64,000 bases of DNA from Branchiostoma belcheri (taxonomy: Eukaryota > Chordata > Leptocardii > Amphioxiformes > Branchiostomatidae), in assembly GCF_001625305.1 (NCBI RefSeq), contig NW_017804487.1:1269023-1333022 (forward strand), read 5' to 3'. Of the stretch, positions 1 to 10,600 are shown piece by piece (positions within the stretch are counted from its first letter, which is position 1; every line of letters begins with the position of its first letter). A program made the translations under genes and the position numbers. The notes beneath the pieces are model-generated. The model was not told where the DNA came from and ran no database searches. It was given only the letters and a program-made list of their open reading frames with translations.

Positions 1-1
1 G

Positions 2-3000
2 CAACTGGAGAACATCTGCGTCACGGAGGTAATTAAAAGGACCGATCTTTGTTCTCCCGATGTGAGAAGTTACTAGCATGGGAGTTTAGCTGAGTTGGTA
101 AATTACGTNNNNNNNNNNNNNNNNNNNNTGGGGGNGGGGGGGGGCGCGATACTGACTACCTACAAACCTATTGCTGACGTCACACGGGGCGTTAAGTAAC
201 ATGTCCTGAGCGATTGGGTCAGATACATGTAGCTGAATAAGACTGAGTGAGTCGGTCAAAATTTCCGGTGAGTTCATGCAATTTCGGAGTTTGTAAACGG
301 TTTAACTTTTACAATATGATGATATAATTTTATTTGGTTAAAACAGTGCTGTCTAAAGACGTATCTTACCGCTTTTTGTGTAAGTTACAATTAACGTTCT
401 TATCATCTGCAGACCAACAAGCTGTATGAAGGCGACCCGACGTATGTTGAATGTCGAGTCAACAATTTCAAGTAAGTTTTATTTACATGGTTCAAATGCA
501 TGTTATTGGTATGCTACCCCTTTATCACACACACACAAACACACACACATACCGACACACACACACACATACACACACGCACACGCATACACACACAAAA
601 CACACATATATGATCTGCAAGTTGATCTGTATGTACACCTTGTTTTGTTGAATTGTACCAGTCAATTGTTTTAACGTTATAGCTAACATAGGTATCCGCA
701 ACTTCACTGTTCGATTGATACGAGATTGGGCAAAGCAGTATGAAAGAAGAAGAAGAGTGCATTCAGTATGCGATCAGAGAGTAACAATGATTGTACGGTG
801 TTGTACGAGGCATGTGGCCAGGCCCTAAATTGTTTAAGACAGCAGTGTGTGATAATGTACCTTATCTGTTTCCCCAGCCCGGGAAGTGTAGTGGCGAACA
901 TGACGCTGATTTTCCAGGAGGTACTAGACGTTGCGGGTGAGCAGGAGAAGGTTGTAGCGGTGTACACGGCCACACGGGACGGCAGTCTCGGTAACCTCAC
1001 CGTGCTGGACGTGCAAGTAGAACTCTCTAATGGTGAGCTTTCAAGGGCAATCATCTATACTTGTATAATGTTAAAATATCCAGAAAATTGATATGTAGAA
1101 CATGTAGCAATTTTGGTAGGAGGAGGTAATTGTGTACTACAATAAGGAAGGAATCATCGTGCTGTATTTGCAGTGTCATGAATTTTCAATGAAGATTGTG
1201 ACCTTTCTATCATATATATGTGGCCCCCATTTTCCGTTGCAACATGCAATACAAAGGTCAAAGTCTTCCCCACCAACCACTGCTTGGAGAGTAGCTAGAT
1301 TGTAATTGTTTGCTATGTGCATGTTGCTTGTGGATTTAAGATATCGAATCGGATGTCTTTCTTCGAAGTAGCCTTGGTTCCATCCTGGTTGGTTTACGTT
1401 GGCTTTTGCGATTGTGGGACATAAACTAACCAGGATGGTTCCCAGGCTAGCGTTCTTTGACTAAGAGAATGTCCATACATCTGTAATATTTGAGGTCTGG
1501 TGGTCGTTTGGTATCTTAGCTTCTATATATCTTAGTATATAGAGAGATCCAAACAGTTCGATCACTTCTGCTGAGCCGGGTTTATTGATCCGTATGTTAA
1601 CTCTAATACAGGTAGATGTGGTCTAATGGTTACAAAGGAGTTTTAGCACTCAGTTACACAGAGAGTTACCAATGGTCTAGGATTACACAGATGAGATACT
1701 AACACTTATACAGTACTAATCTACAGAGCTATAACTACACATGTACACGTACCTGAGTCCTTGGTCACCGACTAACTAACACAGCGATTGTCTCAATAGT
1801 CCCTAACCTGATTGGTTGCTCTCACCAACCAATCAGGGCCTGCCTAGACGCGCAAATAATGCATAGCTCTCTATAACAAGTCTTTCCACGTGATCATTTA
1901 CATATTACCCTAATTACAATATTCATAATAAGTCATAACCGTTACACATCCTGTTGTCCAGTGTAACAGTGGAGGGTTTATAAGCGCTACCAACTGACCC
2001 GGCCGATGGGTCTAGACCTTTTAGCTGAGTGGTTTGAGTGTCGGATTTGAAGCTGGTGCTCGGGAAGTTGTGGGTTTGAACCCCGGCCCGGGACCAGGTT
2101 TTATTTTATCTGTTTCTACTCACTCCTCCTGTTTCTTACACAGGTGAGACTGCAAACATCACCGACTGCACGTGTCCAGACGGGCTGCAGTGTGTCCAGT
2201 ACGGTACAGCCTGTGTAGCAACCTGCAGTCTCAACCAGGGATACTGTCTCAACAACGGGGTCTGTTCCAGTAGTGGCACGCAAAGTCTCAAGTGCACGTG
2301 GGTAGAACAGTCATACCAAATGTTGATCTGATTATTTTCTGATTATTTATGAATTTTCGCTGTTTAAAAAAAAAGTTTTTGCCCATAGGCCATGTTGATT
2401 ACTAGAATATGGATGACATCCTCTGGGAAACCCAAAACTGATGCGAGCGTGCGAATAAGAAAAAGTTTGGCAAATAAAAAGTTGTTTTCATTGAGAAATC
2501 TACGTGGTTATGAAGGTTGAACAAATGACACAGCATATGGTGTGGCGAATAATCTAGTCTTCAAATTCATTTCTTTACATTTTCGACTTTTTCGTTTGAT
2601 TTTGGCTTTCTACGGCATTGGTATCCTTTTCCAATATTTTTTCTTTTGCAACTTGCTGTATATATTTGCTCATTTTGCAACTGTTTTGTATGATTTACAG
2701 TATGGTTGAAAACTTTTTTTAAATTGGAAATGGCCCAAAATTCATGCGCGTGCTGATGTCATCCATATAATCAAATTAACATTGCCATACTTAAAATCAT
2801 AGAAAGCAGCTGCAAAATGAGCAAATACTAATATATGCTGTAATTGAAAAAGATATTGATAAATGCTGTAGAATGCCAAAATCAATTCCAAAGGAAAAAA
2901 AAAAGATGTGCAGAAATGAAAATTCAGAAAAAGTGAAAAGTCAGTTGCAGAAAAAGGGAAAGTCAGTCGCTATACTAATACTCTGTGTGTTCAGTCATTT

Positions 3001-5126
3001 GTTAGATTTCCAAACCTTTTTTATTCGCACGCTCACATCAGTTTTAGGGTTCCCAGATGATGTCATTCATATAATCAAATCAACATGGCCAAAGGGGTGC
3101 TAAAAGGTCACTTGAAGTTGAATGTATTGCAGCAGAATCCATCAGTTTGAAGAATGACCCCTGGCACAGCAGCCTCATACTATGTGTCTCATTGTTGTGA
3201 AGAATTTTACCAGGAGAAAAATTTATAAATGTATGTCATTCTACAGGTGTGATGAATCTGGAGGTGTCAAGTACACAGGGACAACATGTGAGCAGACTCT
3301 TACACAAGATGGTAAGTAGCCCAATATTATCAAAATGTACATGCACATAGAGAGTATGCAATGTACAACAATTATACTATTTCAAATTTCTGTAACAGCT
3401 TCAGCTTAGGTGTTCCTCAAGGCTGAATACTAGGCCCAATATTATCAAAATGTACATGTACATAGAGGGTATGCAATGTACAACAATTATACTATTTCAA
3501 ATTTCTGTAACAGCTTCAGCTTAGGTGTTCCTCAAGGCTGAATACTAGGCCCAATATTATCAAATGTTATGTACATCTAGGGAGTATGCAATGTACAACA
3601 ATTATATACTATTATATACTTATTATTATACTATTTCAAATTTCTGTAACAGCATCAGCACTAATAGACATTTAAAAAAAAGGAATAGACATTTAAGTAA
3701 AACAAAAATGCTGAAACACAACATTCTGACTTTATCAGATGTACAATAAGCCACTTGCTAACATCATTCCCTTAACATCTTCCTTACAGCGGTGGTCCAG
3801 CTGTTACCATACATCATTGTGGCAGCCTCTGTGGCAGGAGTTCTCATCCTGGTGGTGCTGCTACTGGTGGTGGCCACCTGTTGTAAGAAGAGACGCTCTG
3901 GGCGCTACAAGAACAGGTAAACACTGCCCCCTAGCAAGTTGTTAACAAAGTACAAATGTACAAGATACCTGCATGAGACTGATGCAGATTTCACATGTCA
4001 CCAACTAAACTTTGACGGAAATAAGACATTTATTCAAGTAAATTGGAGTTTCAATTTGCTAAGCGTATTACATGTATATTCATTAGTCCTTAAAAATGTT
4101 GCTACATTGTCAAGGTGTACCTTTCACTAATGCTTTTCTGTTATCCCTATTACCTGTACAGGTATGTAGCTGACAAACTGGCCCAGGAAAGAGGACTATT
4201 CCAGCCCATCATTCCGCAGGCTGGCTGGGCAGAGAGTAACGTGGATGAGGACGGACACCATGTTCACATGTTTGACAACTTTGGCTACGAAGGGAAGACC
4301 CAGCTACGAGGGGAGGTGGAAGGAAGCCTAAATCGTGCACCAAGCAAGTTCTCAGTACAGAACATAGACCCAACTGTCCCAGTAAGTATAGATGTGTTCC
4401 TCAAGGCTCAATACTGGGCCCAATATGATTTAATGTACTTGGCATTTTAGCATACGTGAAGACATTTGCAGTGAGACTAGTTTGAACAAACTGTGTTCTA
4501 TTTGACAATTGGAATGTCACCAGTATGACTTTAAAAAAAATGCAGTATTAAAATGCTGAAATTGTTTGGAAGATATTACTTCTTTCTGAATGCATCCCAA
4601 GTTACAATGCTTAATCTTGTTTATATAGTTCAAGATCAAGCGGCCAAAGTACGACCCTCAACCTTATGGTGTCTACAGGGTAAGTTATCATCTTAATTAT
4701 CATCTCACATTTCATACAAAAAAGGAAACAAAAAAGTGATACCAAATAAAAGAGTGGCCTTATTTCACACTATAACAAAACTTCACGATTGGCACTTTTG
4801 ACCAATTGCTTATGTCACGTATCAGTAAAGTCTTGTGTGAATAAGGTCACGTGTTTGTAACTGTAACTCTCGCGAGATCACGTTGTGAAGTGATTGGTCA
4901 TTAATTATCCTGATGAAGGCGATAGTGGTCGCTGAAAATTTGATCCCTGTACAATTGTGTGTTGGACTAACATTTAACATTTTACTATATATAACAAAAC
5001 TTTATATTACAAAATGCTTGCTCTGCATCAAATGTTATCATTTTGAGCAGAATTCTTAAGAACAAAACTGACTGAATTCTTATTTTCTCCCAACAGCAAG
5101 TCAGTGAGCCAGAGACAAGATTGTAG
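2..5126 (+). CDS. SEA domain / EGF-like / single-pass membrane protein, 3' part of gene
   Basis: Nine exons at 2-28, 413-471, 878-1032, 2144-2297, 3247-3311, 3790-3916, 4162-4381, 4629-4679 and 5097-5126 join in one frame (295 codons plus TAG). All internal junctions are GT-AG. The first residues form a SEA domain (VECRVNNF, then PGSVVANMTLIF across a junction). A cysteine-rich EGF-like module follows (CSLNQGYCLNNGVC ... TCDESGG ... TTCEQ), then a hydrophobic membrane segment ending in CCKKRR, and a cytoplasmic tail of about 110 residues rich in Tyr, Pro and acidic residues. SEA-EGF-TM order is known from membrane mucins (MUC3/12/17) and some adhesion proteins; SEA domains often self-cleave, but the usual cleavage motif is not clear here. 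The 5' end lies outside the window. The exact orthologue is not recognised. Exon 2144-2297 has an unusual acceptor supplied by a transposon. Confidence 0.85.
109..135. other. Assembly gap (N run)
   Basis: Positions 109-128 are N, followed by a G-rich stretch with one more N at 135. The gap lies in an intron of the SEA-EGF gene and does not interrupt an exon. Confidence 0.99.
530..606. repeat. CA-rich microsatellite
   Basis: An imperfect (CA)n run interrupted by TA, GC and CCG steps, in an intron of the SEA-EGF gene. It creates spurious open frames rich in His and Thr. Confidence 0.95.
1369..1450. repeat. 80-bp palindromic repeat
   Basis: The arm GCCTTGGTTCCATCCTGGTT near 1371 is matched in inverse by AACCAGGATGGTTCCCAGGC near 1429, with a loop of about 40 bases. 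It resembles a very short inverted-repeat element in an intron. No target duplication was identified. Confidence 0.75.
1962..2140 (+). mobile_element. Solo LTR of a miniature LTR element, with tRNA-like promoter
   Basis: This begins TGTAACAGTGG and ends CTGTTTCTTACA, and CAG abuts both ends (1959-1961 and 2141-2143). It matches the three LTR copies at 35112-35906. Its middle holds a Pol III A-box-like TAGCTGAGTGG and a B-box-like GGTTTGAACCC, so part of it resembles a tRNA. The pyrimidine-rich 3' end forms the splice acceptor tract of the following SEA-EGF exon, which starts at 2144. Confidence 0.8.
2388..3090. mobile_element. GGCC-type inverted-repeat element (GGCCATGTTGATT family)
   Basis: The left end GGCCATGTTGATTACTAG, with ATATGGATGACATCC just inside, is mirrored at the right by a GATGTCATTCATATAATC-type arm and ATCAACATGGCC. 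An extra inner copy of the arm lies near 2755-2790, so the element is larger than its 395-bp relative at 32941-33335 and probably rearranged. It has no coding capacity. Confidence 0.75.
3313..3660 (+). repeat. Tandem repeat (about 118-bp unit) containing a reverse-transcriptase motif
   Basis: About three head-to-tail units contain GCCCAATATTATCAAA ... TTCTGTAACAGC. In one frame each complete unit encodes GVPQG-stop-ILGPI, the degenerate palm motif of non-LTR reverse transcriptases. The array is therefore an amplified fragment of a dead LINE within an intron of the SEA-EGF gene. Confidence 0.75.
4388..4440 (+). pseudogene. Short LINE reverse-transcriptase fragment
   Basis: Directly after the splice donor at 4382, the sequence translates as CVPQGSILGPI-stop-F, the same palm motif as in the 3313-3660 repeats. 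It is a relic only about 50 bases long. Confidence 0.55.
4910..4940 (+). ncRNA. Degenerate hammerhead-like core
   Basis: CTGATGA at 4910-4916 and GAAA at 4933-4936 are separated by a short helix-forming segment with GCGA and TCGC arms, the layout of a hammerhead core. The base after GAAA is A rather than C, and no cleavage site or stems I and III were traced. It lies in the last intron of the SEA-EGF gene and is probably a decayed relic. Confidence 0.3.
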
Positions 5127-5400
5127 CTGCGCTACCTTCTAATATGTTGAACTCACTCTCTATGCAATCCTTATGTAACCAATATTATTGAGCAGCGGCT
5201 AGCTCTACAACATCAAGTCCTTCACACATCTCAAGCATCATGGAACTGGAAAATTTGTTTGTCAGGCTAGGAAAATATAAAATTTCATCTGAAATTTGAA
5301 ACAGTATGGATAAAAGTACAGATTAAAATAGTTATTTGGACAGAGGATTGTCGATTTTCAGTGTACATGTATGAGGCATGTTTATCAAATAAATTGGAAG
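5127..5400 (+). other. 3' UTR of the SEA-EGF gene with AATAAA signal
   Basis: AT-rich sequence after the TAG at 5124-5126, with AATAAA at 5388-5393. Further downstream signals are possible, so the transcript may be longer. Confidence 0.6.
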
Positions 5401-7630
5401 TAAGTGTAACTATTTTCTAGTGTCATAATTTCATACTTAATGCTTCGACATGACAACAGCAGTTAGGTTTTAGATTTTAGATTTTTGTGTATGACATAAA
5501 ACATCAACACTGGGAACTATTTGGGGTCATTGATATCCCTTAGACTTGTGGTATGCTACTGTAACAGTAAACTGTAGACTCTACACCAACTTGTGACAGA
5601 ACTTAATACTTTCTAGCATAAATTAGAGTAGAAAAAGTGAATTTTCTTTGATCACTGTGCTTGTACAGTTTTTGTGTTTAGTAACATTGGTATGTTATTG
5701 AATGTTAATGTACGTAATATATGGATTTACATAATTCTTATTACCTGAAAAATCTTATGAAAGTTGAATTTCTGTAAATGTTTGTGTCAAATATCATTGC
5801 TGAAATGACACTTGTTAAAAATGACAAATACATAAGAATTTATGCTTTTTAACGTTACAATTATTATGTCACAATATATATACAATGTCACAATGTATTA
5901 TAATGTGCCTAGAATATGAGATCTTTTAGATCTAGAGAAGATACATTTGTATTATTTTGTGATATGACAGAGAGAGACATAGGCTTTTGTAGAGTATTTG
6001 TACACAATAGTATTTTATGGGGTAAAATGATGTATCATCAAGGATAAAGCTGTAAAATATATATTCTATAACAATTTAAACTTTTCTACTCTTTCATACG
6101 TAAAATCTGTCAAACTCATTTGAGCTACATAAATTGAAATTCACGTATCTATATGTCCTTGGCTGGTCCAAAGACTTTTCATTGTGTAAGAAAATGTTAC
6201 TTTCTGGTTACATGTATATCATCTCATGTATTTAGCATTAGTATGTAAGCATACCATGTATTTAAGTCTGTAAAACATACATGCTCAACAAGGATTTTAC
6301 TGTGTAAAGGGTGTTCAACTAGAAAAACTGGATACTGAAGCAATTGTGCAGTTGTGCCAAAGATGTTTATGTTTACCGAAGGAAAACATATTGTTTTTGC
6401 TCAGTTTCTTCCTCTTCTTCTTCTCCAGTGACCTCTGACCTGACATGATTTGTTGACATCTGTCACCATGGTGACTGGTGTTGGGTTACATAATGTTGCA
6501 ATTTCATGGTCTGCTATGCTCCTGTCACCATATATTAGTAGTACATGTATGTGAATGTGTTTGAGTAAGAATTAACAGAGCAGACCATGTCCGAAGGTAA
6601 ACATTACTAGTATGCATTTGCTTTGCAAATGTTAGTTATGAAAATACATTGTAATACATTAAAATGAATGTTTGGAGAGGAATAAGACAGATACCCTGTA
6701 TTTAATCATTCAAGAAAATGACTTGCCACGCAGTTTCCAGATATCACATTGCATAACTTTTTACTTTTAATATGCAAGAAATTTGAGACTGGCTTACAAC
6801 AACAGAAAACCTGAGATTGAATCTATGTGCACCGGTACATTGCCAACATTGTCTTGAAAACCTGCAAGATCATACATTGATATTTAAAAAATTGTCAGAG
6901 ATATAATCTTAATCACTCAGTGATTGCTCTGGGAAGCATAGTGCCTCAACATTATACCATGGCATATTGCAAAAAGTATGTCACTAAATGATTATGGATT
7001 TTTTAATTGAAAAATAAAAACAATTTGGGTCATGTACATGTATATGACAGGGTGTCTATTTAAAGGTCTTTCCTATCTTTGTATATTGAATATGGGATTT
7101 AATTAAATCTTTCTGCACAATGACTTGCCTGTAATCCTTTTATGCAACAAATACAAAAAGCATAACTGTAATACGTCGGTGAAGGTTAGACATCCAGGTA
7201 ATACGATATGCCAAAAAGCAAATACTCATGACAAGCAACTGGATATAATTTTCCAAAATCATATCCAGTTGCTTGAGTAACTGCTTTTTGGCATAACTGT
7301 GATACAGCCACAGAACATGGGATCATCATCAGTATTGTGCATTTTACATTCATTTGGCAATGTATTGCAAATATAACCACACCAGAATTACATGTAATAG
7401 AATCTGTAGATGACTTTTTTAGGCATGACTTTTCACATTTTGGCATGCGCAACAGATTACTGAAATTGAATTATTCTTAAGTACACAAAAATTGCATACA
7501 TTGACAAACAGATGGAATTTTTGAGGATGGAAATGAGACATTTTGTATAAATGTATCTACAAAATAGCTATTTCATCTATTATCAAATTACAATGTAATC
7601 TTTACTCACATATCCATGAATGTATATCCT
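5401..7630. other. AT-rich intergenic or UTR region between convergent genes
   Basis: I see no supportable gene here. The stretch separates the 3' ends of the SEA-EGF gene (+) and G6PC3 (-) and may contain long UTRs of either. A Penelope-type terminal fragment lies at 7173-7310. Confidence 0.6.
7173..7310. mobile_element. Fragment of the palindromic hammerhead element family
   Basis: GTGAAGGTTAGACATCCAGG, the word CATATCCAGTTGCTTGAGT and flanking bases match, in rearranged order, the outer parts of the insertion at 37845-38278. Two inverted copies of the ATCCAGTTGCTTG word are present. No hammerhead core remains. Confidence 0.6.
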
Positions 7631-10600
7631 TCACCAATTTTTCTGTTTTTTCTGGATCATTTTTCTAAAACCTGTCACAAGGCTGATGACTGCTACAGTC
7701 AAAAAGCCACTTTTGATGAAAACCAGTGAGTACAACAAGACCTGTGGGTCCTGGGGTAGAACCCAGTACTCGGTACTCAGTGTTAAAGACAGTAAGAACA
7801 GAATAAAGCCAACAGTGCTGACACCACTAGCTTTACCTTCATGTGAGCTAGTGTCCAGGGGGTTGTGGGTTCTAGTCCCGACCTGCGGGAGGATGGAGTG
7901 AAGGGCTACAGCCAGACCCAGCGAGGAGCCAGAATCTCGTGCTATAGAGAAGAAGGGTGTTGTGCCCAGATGTACCCAGTCAGGGTTTGCACACCACTGC
8001 ATCGCTTTCTGTATAGACCAGGAGGGATCCACCCTGAACAACTGTAGAAATGAAGAAAAAAATCTTTTATGTTAGGCCACACCGACTTAATGATACCTTT
8101 TTCCCATGGGCTAAGGTTCTATAATGCATTAGAGCGTACTTTTTACACAACACTAATCTTATCTTTCCTATTTAGGCCACACCGACTTAAATTTATGGAT
8201 GACATCCGCGCGCGCATTGACTTTCACTGGTTCTCAAAAAAAAAAAAGATCACGTCTCTTGGCCTAAGTTGTGCATAGTAGTTAGCGACAATAGGGAGCC
8301 GGTGGAGGATGGTACCCAGGCAACTGAAGCTCCACGACTCAAGAACTTACATACGTACGTGCATACGTACAGTGCCGACTAATAAATTCCGCAAAAGACC
8401 AGCATGTGCCAGCTTCTCTTATATGTCGCTATGTACTGCCGCAAATTCACAATACCAGCTTTGTATTCCTGTGGTTTAGTAACATTTTTATTTTTGGCCG
8501 GAATTTTTTTTATTTGCCCGCGTGCACTAGTTTGTGGGTCTTCAGAGGATGTCATCCATAAAATTAAGACGGTGTGGCCTTAATATAAAACACAAGAAAC
8601 GCTACCTTAAAACAGGTAGGTTGTAAGACAGATATGTAATAGTATTTCAAACGTACAAACATTCTTCAGTTGACATTCGCAAAGTGGGAACAGGTAATTA
8701 TCGTTCATGTGAAGCAGAGAACAATAAATAAACCTAGCGCGGGCGATACAGCCCTCTCCGTCGATGCAACTCTCCCCAAAATCAAGGCCCAATCTTCGAA
8801 AAGAAACAGTTTGCACAGGAGGCTATGAATGCCGTGTTATACCATTTGAAGAAGGCCATTATAGACTCATTAGATGTCTAAAGTGAACTCCTATGACCGA
8901 CTTACTAAGTATTTCCCTGGCGTATACACTCAGTCCATTTGGCCAAGTTTTGCAAGGCTAGAGCCACACCTTGAGCATGTTAAAAATCTCACAGCACTTG
9001 CGAAAAGAGCAGGGGTCATTCTGGTGTGAGTGGGTCAATCAAACCTTACAGTCTGATCTTACGGAGCTTGTAATGTACATGTACAAAACTGGCATGTTAC
9101 ACCTAAAGGCGGTTCACTGGCTATGCAAAAATAAGAAACAATTCTACTATAATTCTATATGGTTCTACTATTATTCAGCAACCCTTTTAAGAGACCAGTG
9201 TCATTCTTTAGCTTCTTTCGAACAACCTTTCGTAGTGGCCCTCTATTACGATAGAAATGAAATCACCTACTTGCATCATGTCCAATGTTAATCTATTAGT
9301 TAAACTAGGTTTGCTCTTCAGGCATCTAAATTGTATGAGAATTGAGCACTGTGTAACATTACAGGGACCCCTCTTAAGAAAAATGGAACGTGCCACTTCC
9401 AATTAATTGTTCTAACAACTGCTGAACATCGCGACCAGCATAGTTTGTGACAAACGTCATCAAACCGACAACATGAAGACGTTGGGCACACTTACGTTTC
9501 TGTGGATGGCACAGACTGTGTGGTGTTACGACAACACGAGTTTTGTGGCAGCCGTGTACGAACATGCCGTTATGTGGACGTATGACCTTAGCCAGCCCCC
9601 AACTAGGCAAGAAGCGCTGGACTTCATGAAACAAAACCTGGACGTCTACCAAGTTCAGACAAGAGAAGCCAAGCTGCAGGTAGGATCAAGACTTCTGACT
9701 TAATCATGTTTTAGAAGGAATGTTCAGAAAAACCATTAGTACTATGGCTTTGGGTACAACCTTAATAGGTTTTCCAAATGCAGTCTCAAGTCTGTCTTTT
9801 TTCTTGAGTTTTTACCATTGAATCTTGGACAAATTGAATTTCGGCGCTGTCACATTCGACGTTTTGATGCCGTGGAATTTTCAAGAGCAGGCCGTGACAG
9901 AACCAACCGCCAGAAAAAATTTAAGACAGACTTTTCCGTTATAAGGCAGCTGAATTTTGCAGAACACATACATGGTTATATTAAGAATGCCCTCGTATGA
10001 TGATAATTGATCATACGACATATATGACCTAACGGACATTGACCTGCCTCCTCATCCTTGCTATCAGCAGTTTTGTTTGCTTACAACCTCATAAGGCACA
10101 GAGCTGAAGACTTGTGAAGTCGGTAAAAAAGAAGACCAAGCAGGTGCACAAAAAAAAAAAAAGAAGTAACGAATATAACTTATAAGCCAGAGCTATTGGC
10201 AAAATAATGTATTTACAAAGTACCGGTAACGCGTTTGCCTGTCATGTATATGTTTATTTAGCCTATAATTTATAATATTGAAATGCTCTTTAGCAAGGGT
10301 TGCTTTTCGGCAAACAAAGGGTACTTACAGCTGGCACAGTTTGCTACTCACTGTGATAAAATGTGACCTTTGGGCCGGAGTGTTACATAGATGTATTGGT
10401 GTTGCAACACTTTGTGTTAATTGCATCATACATATCTTCAAGCTCTTTTTTCTGTTACAAGTTCAGCATTTTGTGTTTGCTTTTCCCACAGGGTGCGGAC
10501 ATAATAGTCTTTCCCGAGGACGGAATCTACGGATTCCAATCACGAGATGACTTATATCCGTACTTGGAGACGATCCCCGACCCGGAAAAAATTGTATGGA

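Noticed and set aside
426..762. Overlapping His/Thr/Val/Cys-rich open frames
   Set aside because: They arise from the CA microsatellite; the real exon in this area is 413-471.
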